Source: JAGQRJ01 sp041402045 (GTDB taxonomy: Bacteria; Planctomycetota; J058). From it: DNA of 53,881 nt. The stretch is from the NCBI GenBank assembly GCA_041402045.1, contig JAWKSZ010000060.1, positions 1 to 53,881 on the forward strand, written 5' to 3'. Below the pieces are notes generated by a model that searched no databases, was not told where the DNA came from, and saw only the letters and a list, made by a program, of their open reading frames with translations. The translations under genes were made by a program, and so were the position numbers. Within the stretch, counting starts at the first letter, position 1; each line of letters begins with the position of its first letter. Of this stretch, positions 8,909 to 17,376 are shown piece after piece.

Positions 8909-9000
8909 GCAGCCTCCCGGCCCGAGTCTAGCCGGTGGCGGCTCCGCTCGGACCGCGCTGCCCCTCCCCGGCCCCCGGCGGCGGAGGTAGGCTCCCGGGC

Positions 9001-10345
9001 GTGAACCGTCCCCCCGAGAGCTCTGCCAGCGCCTGGGCGCTCTACGAGGCCGCCCGTCAGTGGGTGGACGTCGACGTCGTGCGCATGACGCCCCGGCGCA
9101 AGGACCCCGACGGCAAGCGCGCCGCGGCCCTGGCCTTCAACCACGCCCTGGGCGACCCGCAGCGCGCGTATCGCTCGGTGCAGGTCGCGGGCACGAGCGG
9201 CAAGGGCTCGGTCTCGGCGCTGATCGCCGCCGCGCTGAGCGCCGGGGGCACGCGCACCGGGCTCCACGTCTCGCCCTACCTCCAGGCGTTCACCGAGAAG
9301 ACCTGGGTCGACGGGCGGCTCATGAGCGCCGAGGCCTTCGCCGCCCACGTCGAAACCCTGCGCCCCCACGCCGACGCCGAAGCCGCGCGCGACGGGCCGG
9401 CGTCGGTCCACGGCCTCGCGTCGCTGGCGATCTCGACGCTGGAGTTCGCGCGCCAGGGCGTCGAGCTCGCGGTGCACGAGACCGGGGTCGGCGGGCGCTT
9501 CGACCTGACCCAGGGCCTGGACCTGGCGTTGGCCGTGATCACCGACCTCGGCCTCGACCACCAGAAGGCCCTCGGCCCGACCCTGGCCGAGATCGCCTGG
9601 CACAAGGCGGGGATCCTGCGCCCGGGGGTGCCCGCGGTCGCCGTCGACGGCCCCGGCGCCGACGTGGTGGCCCGGGAGGCCGAGGCCCTGGGCGCGCTGC
9701 TGACCCTGCCCGCCCCGAGGCGCGGATCCTCGAGCTGACGGCCCGCGGGTGCGGCTGCAGAGCGCGTGGGGCGAGCTCGAGCTGACCCTGCCCGTCGCCG
9801 CGCCGTTCCAGGGGCGCAACGCCGCCCTCGCCGTGGCCGCCCTCGAGCTCCTCGCCGAGCAGGGCTGGGCCCTGGACGCCGCGGCGATCGCCCGCGGCTT
9901 CGCCCAGCGCGTGCTCCCCGGCCGCGCCGAGGCGCTCCCCGAGGGGCTGCTCCTCGACGGCGCCCACAACCCGCAGAAGGCCCAGGCGCTCCTCGGCGCC
10001 CTGCCCCCGGGCCGGATCGTGGCGGTCCTGGGCTCGACCGGCCACCGCCCGCCCCGAGACGTGCTCGAGGTCCTCGCCCCGCGCCTGGACCACGTGGTCG
10101 CGACCGCCCCCCAGCTCTACGGCAAGGAGACCCTCGCCGCGGAGGCCCTGGCCGAGGCCGCCCGCGCGCTGGGCCTCTCCGCCGAGGCGGCCCCGGACAC
10201 CGCCGCCGCCGTGGACCTCGCCCGCGCGCGGCAGGACGGGGGCACGCTGCTCGTCACCGGCTCGCTCTACCTCGTCGGCGAGGCCCGGGCGCTGGTCTAC
10301 CCCACCCGCGACGTGGTCCTCGCGCGGACCTGCTGGCCGGAGTGA
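9001..10345 (+). CDS. folC: Folylpolyglutamate / dihydrofolate synthase, frameshifted
   Basis: Adds glutamate to dihydrofolate and/or tetrahydrofolate. The first frame (GTG 9001 to about 9715) has the ATP-binding VAGTSGKGSVSAL loop and the HETGVGGRFDLTQ segment of Mur-ligase-like FolC. It reads into a stop at 9736-9738. The rest of the protein is in another frame from about 9750 (AAPFQGRNAALAV, LLLDGAHNPQKAQ) to the TGA at 10345. Restoring one C near 9716 and one G near 9748 gives a continuous sequence of about 448 residues, normal for the family. Because folC is usually needed and both breaks are in C or G runs, sequencing error is more likely than a true pseudogene. Alternatively the chromosome carries another copy. 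Confidence 0.85.
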
Positions 10346-10631
10346 GGGGCTGGGCGCGGAGCCCTCTCTGGGTTCGGCAAAGTGGCTCCCCAGCCCTCGG
10401 ATCTACCACCCCCACCCGATCCAACGCCTGTGCGTCACCACCCGAGGCAGGAGCCCAGTGCGGTAGTCCCGCACGCTGGGATCTGTGCGGGGGGCCCCGG
10501 GAAACCGGGGTCCCTACCGCGACCTGCGCACCTACGACCTTGGGGTGGGCGCTACGCGAGCAGGATCGGGAACGGGAGGCTCCGCTGGGGTTCACCGGCG
10601 CGATAGGATTCCCGCCCGAGAGAGGTGGACC
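10346..10631. other. Intergenic gap between folC and aldehyde dehydrogenase
   Basis: No gene is seen in these 286 nt. Three hairpins can be read. GGGGCTGGG (10346-10354) with CCCAGCCC (10389-10396) directly follows the folC stop and may terminate it. An interrupted stem lies at about 10453-10480 (CCCAG-TGCGG / CCGCA-GCTGGG). GGGGCCCCGG (10491-10500) pairs with CCGGGGTCCC (10505-10514) apart from a central mismatch. The last resembles the palindromic dispersed repeats elsewhere in the window. I found no match to a riboswitch class I know. Confidence 0.45.
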
Positions 10632-11996
10632 ATGGGTGAGACCCTGAAGTCGTTCGACCCCGCCACGGGGGAGCTGGTGGGCGAGGTGCCCGTGTCCGAC
10701 GCCGCCGCGGTCGCCGCCGCGGTCGCCCGGGCCCGCGCGGCGCTCCCCGCCTGGCGCGCCAAGAGCGTCGCCGCTCGCCGCGAATACCTCGCCCCGGCGC
10801 AGCAGGTGCTCCAGGCCCAGGTCGCCGAGCTCGGCGCGCTGCTCACCCGCGAAATGGGCAAGCCGCTCTCCGACGCCAAGGGCGAGGTGGCCTACGCCGC
10901 CAGCAGCCTGCCCGGGCTCCTGGACGAGCTCGAGGCCGCGCTCGCGCCGGAGGCGATCGAGGACGCGCGGGTGCGCTCGGAGATCCTGCACGAGCCCCAC
11001 GGCGTGTGCGCGGTGATCACGCCCTGGAACTTCCCCCTGCTCATGCCCCACAGCACCGTGATCCCCGCGCTCATGGCGGGGAACCCGGTGATCCTGAAGC
11101 CGTCCGAGGAGAGCCCGCTGATCGCGCAGGCCTACGCCGACGCGCTGGCGCAGGCGCTGCCCGAGGGCGTGCTCCAGGTCGTGCACGGCGGGGACGAGAC
11201 CGGCAAGGCCCTGGTCGCCGCCGACGTGAACCTGATCGCGTTCACCGGCTCGCGGGAGGCGGGCAAGGCGATCCTCAAGGCGGCCAGCGACGGGCTCAAG
11301 CGCGTGATCCTCGAGCTCGGCGGCAAGGACCCGCTGGTCGTGCTCGAGGACGCCGACGTGGAGCAGGCCGCGGGCTTCGCCGCGCGCAACGGGTTCCGGA
11401 ACGCCGGGCAGGTGTGCGTGAGCACCGAGCGGATCTTCGTGCACGAGGCGATCGCCCCCGCCTTCGAGGGCGCGCTGGCCGAGAAGGTGCGCGCGCTCAA
11501 GGTCGGCCCGGGCACCGAGGACGGCGTCGACGTGGGCCCCATGGTCAACGCGCGGCAGAAGGCCCACGTCGTGGGTCAGGTCCAGGCCGCCCTGGGCGCC
11601 GGCGCGCGCCTGGTCGTCGGCGGCGCCGAGCGCGACGGCAACTACGTCGACCCCACGGTCCTCGCCGACGTGGCCGAGGACGCCGAGATCATGCGCGAGG
11701 AGACCTTCGGCCCCGTGGTGTGCGTGAGCCGCTTCGAGACCGACGCCGACGCGATCCGCCTGGCCAACGACACCCCCTTCGGCCTCGGCGCCGCGGTGTT
11801 CGGGGCCCAGGACCACGCCGAGCACGTCGCGCGTCAGATCGAGGCCGGCATGGTCGGCGTCAACCGCGGCTGCGGCGGCGCCGAAGGCAGCCCCTGGGTC
11901 GGCGCCAAGCAGTCGGGCTACGGCTTCCACTCGGGCGTCGCCGGCCACCGCCAGTTCGCGATCCCCCGCGTCGTGACCGTGGCCAAGGCGCTGTAG
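10632..11996 (+). CDS. NAD(P)-dependent aldehyde dehydrogenase
   Basis: A 454-residue member of the ALDH superfamily, oxidising an aldehyde to the acid. Key motifs are in order: TPWNFPLLMP (cofactor region), KPSEESPL, FTGSREAGKAI, the general-base Glu in LELGGKDPL, the catalytic Cys in NAGQVCVSTERIF, and EETFGPVV. Length and the short N-terminus fit the succinate-semialdehyde / lactaldehyde dehydrogenase branch, but the substrate cannot be read from sequence. ATG 10632 is preceded by GAGAGGTGG. It is a stand-alone gene followed by a 608-nt repeat-rich gap. It lies next to the ole operon on the opposite strand. A role in detoxifying fatty aldehydes from lipid metabolism is possible but speculative. 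Confidence 0.9.
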   Translation: MGETLKSFDPATGELVGEVPVSDAAAVAAAVARARAALPAWRAKSVAARREYLAPAQQVLQAQVAELGALLTREMGKPLSDAKGEVAYAASSLPGLLDELEAALAPEAIEDARVRSEILHEPHGVCAVITPWNFPLLMPHSTVIPALMAGNPVILKPSEESPLIAQAYADALAQALPEGVLQVVHGGDETGKALVAADVNLIAFTGSREAGKAILKAASDGLKRVILELGGKDPLVVLEDADVEQAAGFAARNGFRNAGQVCVSTERIFVHEAIAPAFEGALAEKVRALKVGPGTEDGVDVGPMVNARQKAHVVGQVQAALGAGARLVVGGAERDGNYVDPTVLADVAEDAEIMREETFGPVVCVSRFETDADAIRLANDTPFGLGAAVFGAQDHAEHVARQIEAGMVGVNRGCGGAEGSPWVGAKQSGYGFHSGVAGHRQFAIPRVVTVAKAL

Positions 11997-12110
11997 GCGC
12001 GGGCGCGGGGCGCGTCGTTCGGCCCCATGAGTCGTCCGACAGACCCCCCGCCCGGGGTTGTCCGTCCGTCCACGTCCCGGGTCAATGGGAATCCGCAGCG
12101 GCGCTGACTG

Positions 12111-12250
12111 CGCCCTTCTCCTGCGGACGCGGCCCGACGTTCGCGGGCGGGGATAAACCCCGCCCCTACCCCTGTGTGGGCACACGGGCAGGATTGGAGC
12201 GGCTCCGCGGATTCGCACCCGTGGGCGAAGACCGCCCGCGCCACCCTCCG
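12111..12250 (+). repeat. Dispersed palindromic repeat, family C, single copy
   Basis: Contains a CTGCGGACGCGGCCCGACG segment, a CGGGCGGGGATAAACCCCGC palindrome, CCCCTACCCCTGTG, and a tail GGGCACACGGGCAGGATTGG. Its end matches GGCGAAGACCG in the copy at 44847-44990. The tail is a single copy of the unit that is tandemly amplified at 17446-17850. It is part of the 608-nt non-coding gap between convergent genes (11997-12604). Confidence 0.75.
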
Positions 12251-12333
12251 CGGTGGTGCCGCCAGCGTGGGTAGGGCAGGTGGGGTGATCGCCCGGGCGG
12301 AGGCACCGACGTTGGTGCACGCGGTGTAACGGT

Positions 12334-12452
12334 GTAGGGGCGCAGCTTGCCTGCGCCCATCCCACCCCCGCTGCGGTTTCCCCTCGGGAGCAGCTCCGCC
12401 GAGTCGCGTTCGTCCCCTGGATAGGATGGGCGCAGGCAAGCTGCGCCCCTAC
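12334..12452. repeat. Perfect 29-bp inverted repeat pair, family B
   Basis: The left arm 12334-12362 (GTAGGGGCGCAGCTTGCCTG...) and the right arm 12424-12452 are exact reverse complements, separated by 61 bp that contain AGCTCCGCCGA. The same layout recurs, with more mismatches, at 27752-27869. Each arm is itself palindromic around GCAGCTTGCCTGC, so each can also form its own hairpin. This is a REPIN-like arrangement. Confidence 0.8.
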
Positions 12453-12460
12453 GCAGATCT

Positions 12461-12603
12461 ACCCTGAGGCGGCCTGCGCGGGAGCGCGGGGGCGAGGCGC
12501 AGGCGGGGTGACCGCATGGACCCTGAGGTGGCGTGCGCGGGAGCGCGGGGGCGAGGCGCAGGCGGGGTGATCGCATGGACCCTGAGGCCGCCTGCGAGGC
12601 GAC
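12461..12603. repeat. 59-bp tandem repeat, 2.4 copies
   Basis: Units start at 12461 and 12520, with a partial third at 12579. Each opens ACCCTGAGG and contains GGAGCGCGGGGGCGAGGCGC followed by a GCATGG end. The first two copies differ at only a few positions. The array ends one base before the oleD stop codon, so oleD transcripts run straight into it. Confidence 0.85.
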
Positions 12604-12604
12604 T

Positions 12605-13618
12605 TCAGTCCGCGAGCTTGGCCTTGTAGTGGGCGATCACGCGCTCGGTGGCCTCGGCGAGGGGGTAGTCCTCGGGGGTGTAGCCCAGGTCGCGGCGGGC
12701 GGCGCTGATATCGAACCAGTGGTGGGTGCCGAGCTGGACCGCGGTGAAGCGGGTCATGGGGGGCTCGCCGCCGAGGCGCAGGGTGCGCCAGGCGAACTCG
12801 AGGGCGCCGCCCAGGCGGAAGGCGGCGTTGAACGAGATCCGCTTGGTGATCCGCGAGAGGCCGATCGCCTCGAGGAAGTCCTGGGCCCAGTCCCAGAGGA
12901 TCACGGGCTCGCCGTTGGTAATGAAGTAGGGCCGGCCCGCGGCCTTGGCCTTGCCCTTGAGCTCGTCGCTCGCGAGGAGCTGGGCCCGGGCGGCGTTCTC
13001 GACCCGGGTGAAGTCCGCGCGCACGTCGCCGTCGCCCACGACCCGCAGGCGCTTCTTGCGCGCGCGGTCCACGACCCGGGGCAGGATATGCGGGTCGCCG
13101 GCGCCGAAGATCATGTGCGGGCGCAGGGCCGTGGTCTTGAGCGACTCGCCGTTGGCGGCGAGCACGATCCGCTCGGCCTGGGCCTTGGTCCGCGGGTAAT
13201 GCGCCAGGTAGCGGTTGGGGTAGGGCGCGCTCTCGTCGGCGCCCTCGTGGTGCTCGAGCCCCGGCGGCGAGACCACCGACGGGCTGCTGGTGAACACCAG
13301 GCGCCCGACCCCGTGCTTGCGGCAGCCGGAGATCACGTGCTCGGTGCCGTGGACGTTGGCGCGCTCGAAGGCGGCGGCCTTGCCCCAGGGGCTGGCCAGG
13401 GCGGCGACGTGGTGCACCACGTCCACGCCGGCGCAGGCGGCGACCACGGCGTCCGGGTCGCCCAGGTCGCCCTGCACGCACTCGGCGCCGAGGGCCTCGA
13501 TCTCCGGGTAGCGGCTGCGGCCGAACACGCGCACGGCGTCGCCGCGCTCGAGGAGCTGGCGCACGACCTCGCTCCCCAGGAACCCGCCGCCGCCGGTGAC
13601 CAGGACCTTCTCAGGCAC
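12605..13618 (-). CDS. oleD: OleD-like NAD(P)-dependent 2-alkyl-3-ketoacid reductase
   Basis: A 337-residue short-chain dehydrogenase of the extended (epimerase-like) type. In the ole pathway OleD reduces the 2-alkyl-3-ketoalkanoic acid made by OleA to the beta-hydroxy acid. Seen in the sequence are the Rossmann loop LVTGGGGFLGSEVV at the N-terminus, FTSSPSVV (catalytic Ser) and YPRTKAQAE (Tyr-xxx-Lys). The open frame runs up to 13660, but the GTG at 13618 places the Rossmann strand at residue 4 and overlaps the oleC stop by 8 bp. It is last in the oleA-B-C-D order. Its C-terminus abuts a 59-bp tandem repeat. Confidence 0.88.
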   Translation of the reverse strand: MPEKVLVTGGGGFLGSEVVRQLLERGDAVRVFGRSRYPEIEALGAECVQGDLGDPDAVVAACAGVDVVHHVAALASPWGKAAAFERANVHGTEHVISGCRKHGVGRLVFTSSPSVVSPPGLEHHEGADESAPYPNRYLAHYPRTKAQAERIVLAANGESLKTTALRPHMIFGAGDPHILPRVVDRARKKRLRVVGDGDVRADFTRVENAARAQLLASDELKGKAKAAGRPYFITNGEPVILWDWAQDFLEAIGLSRITKRISFNAAFRLGGALEFAWRTLRLGGEPPMTRFTAVQLGTHHWFDISAARRDLGYTPEDYPLAEATERVIAHYKAKLAD

Positions 13619-15296
13619 GGTAGCCCCTCCGCCCCGCCGCCCACACGGCGAGGACCTCACGGCGGATCTTGGCGTTGTGGCGCACGTCCACCGGGAACCC
13701 CGGGTGGAACAGGATCTCGCGCACCCCGGCGCAGGCGCGCTTGCCCTCGCCCAGGGCCAGGACCTCGCGGGCCAGGGTGTCGGCGGGCGCGCCCAGGGGC
13801 ACCCCCTCGAGGGCCTCGACCACGAGCACGGGGCGCGCGTCCCCCCGGGGGCCGATCCCGACCAGCGCCGTGCGCCGCACCTGCGGGTGCTGGTTGAACA
13901 CCGCCTCGACGCAGGCCGTGTAGCGCGGGCCGTCGGGGGTCTCGACCCGCTGGCTCTTGCGCCCGCAGAACCACAGCCTGCCCTGCGCGTCCTGGTAGCC
14001 CAGGTCGCCCATGCGGTGCCAGATCCGCTCGCCGTCCTTGATCTTGGCCGCGGCGGTGGCCTCGGGGCGGGCGTGGTAGCTGTGGGTGACCACGGGGCCC
14101 GCGACCACGAGCTCGCCGACCTCGCCGGCCGGGAGCTGGCGCACCTGGCGCCAGGTCTCGAGGGGCGTGTCCGTGACCGCGATCACCCGCACCTCGACCC
14201 CGGGGACCGGGCGCCCGACGCAGGTCCCGTGGCCCTCGCGGGTGCGGGCGAAGGTGTCCTCGAGCTCGCGCCCGGTGGCGCTCGCGATCGGCAGGGCCTC
14301 GGTCGCGCCGTAGGGCGTGTGCGTCAGCCCTCCCGCGCCCTGCACCTGGCGCAGGTCCTTGTGCGCGGACTCGGGCACCGGGCAGCCGGCCATGAACACC
14401 TGGCGCAGGCTGGGGAGCGCGATCCCCTGCTCGACGCAGTGCCGGGCGACCTTGCCCCAGATCGTGGGGGAGCCGAAGGAGTAGGTCACCCCGTAGTCGC
14501 GGATCGCCTGCACGAAGCGCGGGGGCTCGACGCTCGCCGGGCGCGAGGCGTCCATGTCGGGGAACACCGTGGTCGCGCCGAGGGCCACCGAGAACAGGGC
14601 GAAGATCGGGAGCCCGGGGAGGTCGACGTCGTCGGGGCCCAGGCCGTAGACCTCGCGCAGGAGCGCGACCTGGGCGTCGAACATGCGGTGGGCGTAGCAC
14701 ACGCCCTTGGCCGGGCCGGTGCTCCCGCTCGTGAACAGGATCGCCGCCAGCTCGTCGGGGCGCGTGTTCGCCAGGGGGAACGGCGCGTCGGGGGCGCTGG
14801 CCTCGAGCTGGGCGAGCTCGACGCCGCCCACGAAGCCCAGCGGGCGCTTGCCCACGCACACCCGGCGCACGACGCTCTTGGTCTGGCGGCGCCCGGCCAC
14901 GGCGAGGGCCAGGTGCGCGCGCCCGATCGCGATCACCGAGCGCGGCTCGGCGGCCTGGATCGCGCGCAGGAAGCCCTTGCGCCCCATGCCCGGGTCCACG
15001 AACACCGGGACCGCGCCCAGCTTGAACAGGGCGTAGATCGTCTCGATCAGCTCGATCCCCGGGGGGATCAGGACCAGGCTGCGCTCGCCGCGGCCGACCC
15101 CGAGCTCGCGCAGGCCGTGGGCGATCCGGTCCACCGCGCGGTCGAGCTGGGCGAAGGTCACGTGGGTGTAGAGCCGGCGCCCGTCCTTGTCGACGCCGCG
15201 GGGCTCGACCAGGGCGTGCTGCCACGGGCGCTCGCGCGCCCGCCGCGGCAGGTGGTGGGCAATGTTCAGGGTGTCCTCGGCGGCCAGCGCCGTCAC
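13611..15296 (-). CDS. oleC: OleC-like AMP-binding ligase (beta-lactone synthetase)
   Basis: A 561-residue member of the acyl-adenylate-forming family. OleC enzymes use ATP to close the 2-alkyl-3-hydroxy acid into a beta-lactone. The ATP loop LFTSGSTGPAKGVCYAH, the YGATEALP motif, the MGDLGYQD segment with the adenylate-binding Asp, and a C-terminal lysine region (HNAKIRREVL) are all present. The GTG at 15296 sits in a GTGA overlap with the oleB stop, so the two are translationally coupled. Without its neighbours it could be mistaken for an acyl-CoA ligase. Confidence 0.9.
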   Translation of the reverse strand: MTALAAEDTLNIAHHLPRRARERPWQHALVEPRGVDKDGRRLYTHVTFAQLDRAVDRIAHGLRELGVGRGERSLVLIPPGIELIETIYALFKLGAVPVFVDPGMGRKGFLRAIQAAEPRSVIAIGRAHLALAVAGRRQTKSVVRRVCVGKRPLGFVGGVELAQLEASAPDAPFPLANTRPDELAAILFTSGSTGPAKGVCYAHRMFDAQVALLREVYGLGPDDVDLPGLPIFALFSVALGATTVFPDMDASRPASVEPPRFVQAIRDYGVTYSFGSPTIWGKVARHCVEQGIALPSLRQVFMAGCPVPESAHKDLRQVQGAGGLTHTPYGATEALPIASATGRELEDTFARTREGHGTCVGRPVPGVEVRVIAVTDTPLETWRQVRQLPAGEVGELVVAGPVVTHSYHARPEATAAAKIKDGERIWHRMGDLGYQDAQGRLWFCGRKSQRVETPDGPRYTACVEAVFNQHPQVRRTALVGIGPRGDARPVLVVEALEGVPLGAPADTLAREVLALGEGKRACAGVREILFHPGFPVDVRHNAKIRREVLAVWAAGRRGYRA

Positions 15297-16210
15297 CGGC
15301 CGGGCTCCGCCGGGGTCAGCGCCGTGCGCGCGAGGAAGCCCTGCAGCAGCTCGAGGATCTCGGGGCCCGCGTCCTCGAGCACGTAGTGCCCGGCGTGGGG
15401 GAAGCGGTGGACCTCGGCCTCGGGGAAGCGCGCCCGCCACTCGTCGAGGAAGCTGTCGTTGAAGCAGAAGTCCTCGCCGCCCCAGCAGATCAGGAACGGT
15501 TTGTCCCGGAGCTGGGCCAGGCCCTCCTCGATCTCCTGGATCGCGTCCCAGGACGGGATCCCCGCGTGCATGGGAATGTCCTGCACGAAGCGCAGGTGGC
15601 CCACCCGGTCGCGCCAGGAGCGGTAGGGCAGGAGGTAGCCGCGCTGCACCGGGGCGGGCAGCGGCTTCTTGGCCGCGCGGATCAGCGCCGCGCGGGCGAA
15701 GCCGTTGAACCCGCGGATCAGCAGGTCGCCCACCAGCGGCACGCGGCAGAGGTTGATACTCGGCGGGATCCGCTCGGAGCGGAAGGCGGCGGTGTTGAAC
15801 ACCACGCAGCGGTCGACGCGCTCGGGGTGCCGCGTGCCCCAGCCCATGCCGATCGCGCCGCCCCAGTCGTGGACGACCAGCGTCAGGCGCTCGATCCCCA
15901 GGCGCTCGACGACCGCCTCCAGGTTCGCCACGTGGTTGGCGAGGGTGTAGGCGTAGGCCTGGGGCTTGTCGGAGAGCCCGGCGCCGAGATGGTCGACGGC
16001 CACGCAGCGGAAGCGGTCGCGCAGGCCGAGGATCAGCTCGCGGTAGTAGAAGGACCAGGTGGGGTTGCCGTGGACCATGAGCAGGACCGGGGCGTCCCGC
16101 GGGCCCTCGTCGACGACGCTCACCGTGTGCCCGCCCGCGACCTCGACCCGGGTGGGGCGGAAGGGGTAGAGCTCGCCCAGGGTGTGGACGTCGAAGGGTG
16201 CGGCGCTCAC
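15293..16210 (-). CDS. oleB: OleB-like alpha/beta hydrolase (beta-lactone decarboxylase)
   Basis: A 305-residue alpha/beta hydrolase of the haloalkane-dehalogenase-like group. OleB turns the beta-lactone from OleC into a cis-olefin plus CO2. The nucleophile elbow is VVHDWGGAIG with Asp115, the oxyanion segment is HGNPTWSFYY, and the catalytic His is in PHAGHYVLED (His275). An Asp nucleophile rather than Ser fits OleB and dehalogenases. The GTG at 16210 overlaps the oleA stop as GTGA. The frame stays open far upstream, to 17890, only because the minisatellite has no stop in that frame; that extension is not protein. Confidence 0.9.
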   Translation of the reverse strand: MSAAPFDVHTLGELYPFRPTRVEVAGGHTVSVVDEGPRDAPVLLMVHGNPTWSFYYRELILGLRDRFRCVAVDHLGAGLSDKPQAYAYTLANHVANLEAVVERLGIERLTLVVHDWGGAIGMGWGTRHPERVDRCVVFNTAAFRSERIPPSINLCRVPLVGDLLIRGFNGFARAALIRAAKKPLPAPVQRGYLLPYRSWRDRVGHLRFVQDIPMHAGIPSWDAIQEIEEGLAQLRDKPFLICWGGEDFCFNDSFLDEWRARFPEAEVHRFPHAGHYVLEDAGPEILELLQGFLARTALTPAEPGR

Positions 16211-17268
16211 GCCCACGTGACCCCCAGCATGAGGCAGTTGAGGCCGCTGCCGATCCCGAGCAGGGCCAGGGTGTCGCCGGCGCTCACCGCGCCCCGGTCC
16301 TGAGCCAGGGCCAGGGAGAGCGGGAGGCTGACCGAGCCCACGTTGCCCCAGGTGGGGAGCGTGGGGTAGTCGAGGGCCTCGTCGAGGCCGATCGACTCGA
16401 ACAGGAGCCGGCGGTGCGCCGAGCCGACCTGGTGGGTGAACACGCGCCGCGGCGTCTCCCGCGTCCAGCCCAGCTCCTGCTCCAGCGCGCCCCAGGTCTC
16501 CTTCGCCAAGGCGCAGCCCGCGTGGAGCATGGCCTCGGAGTCGGTTTCCATGAGCGGCGCGGCGCTCGGGTCGGCGAAGCCGCGGTCGGGCTTGGAGGTG
16601 CAGAGGTGGCTGTGCTCGGTCGACTGGCGGACCACGCCGCCGAGGAGCGCGCCCACCGGCGGGGTCAGGCCGCTGCGGGTCAGGACCGCGGCCACCGAGC
16701 CCGAGCCGATCGTGAGCGAGGCGAAGGCGGGCTTGATCGCCTTGCGGTCGAGGTCCGGCGACTCGGCCAGGGCGGACAGGTCGCGCAGGGTCGCCTCGAC
16801 CAGGGGGCCGCCGTCCTCGGTGGCGACGACGACCGCGGCCTCGATCTGCCCCAGCTCGATCAGGTTCGCCACGGTCAGCATGCCGTTGAGGAACCCGAGG
16901 CAGGCGTTCGAGAGGTCGAACACGAAGGCGTCGCGGCGCAGGCCGAGCTGGCCCGCGACAATGCTCGCGGTCGCGGGCTCGAGGTAGTCGCGGCACACCG
17001 AGGTGTGGACCAGGGCGCCGATCCGGTCCGGCGTGAGCCCCGCGCGCTCGATCGCGATCCGGGCCGAGGCCACGCTCCCCGCGCTCGGGGGCTGCCCGGG
17101 CTCCCAGAAGCGGCGCTCCTTGACCCCGCTCATGAGCTCCAGCCGGCCGGGGCGCAGCTTGAGCCGCTCGTAGAGCGGCGCCAGCCGGTCCTCGAGGGCG
17201 GCGGAGGTCACGACCCGGGGGGGGAGTTCGTAGCCGAAGCTGGAGAGGGAGACCTGGGTGTAGCGCAT
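16207..17268 (-). CDS. oleA: OleA-like acyl-CoA condensing thiolase/ketosynthase
   Basis: A 353-residue thiolase-superfamily enzyme that joins two fatty acyl-CoA chains head to head into a 2-alkyl-3-ketoacid, the first step of long-chain olefin synthesis. The triad can be read as Cys123 (SNACLGFLNG), His279 (THQVGSAHRR) and Asn309 (TWGNVGSVSLP). Glu97 in VCRDYLEPATA matches the glutamate that marks OleA and is absent from ordinary FabH. Start ATG 17268; no strong Shine-Dalgarno is visible. It is the first gene of the operon. Its upstream region carries a repeat and minisatellite block shared with the divergent ketosynthase gene. Confidence 0.92.
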   Translation of the reverse strand: MRYTQVSLSSFGYELPPRVVTSAALEDRLAPLYERLKLRPGRLELMSGVKERRFWEPGQPPSAGSVASARIAIERAGLTPDRIGALVHTSVCRDYLEPATASIVAGQLGLRRDAFVFDLSNACLGFLNGMLTVANLIELGQIEAAVVVATEDGGPLVEATLRDLSALAESPDLDRKAIKPAFASLTIGSGSVAAVLTRSGLTPPVGALLGGVVRQSTEHSHLCTSKPDRGFADPSAAPLMETDSEAMLHAGCALAKETWGALEQELGWTRETPRRVFTHQVGSAHRRLLFESIGLDEALDYPTLPTWGNVGSVSLPLSLALAQDRGAVSAGDTLALLGIGSGLNCLMLGVTWA

Positions 17269-17376
17269 GACGCGGGGAGTCTAGCCCGGATCCCGCCTGA
17301 GGTTGAACCTGTTTTCCACGCCCTTCGGGCGCAGGTTTACCTTCGTGGGGCCGTCCACCTCGGGGGTGCACGCGCA

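Noticed and set aside
10346..10631. A riboswitch upstream of the aldehyde dehydrogenase.
   Set aside because: Several hairpins exist but none carries the conserved core of a class I can recall, and one resembles the dispersed repeats.
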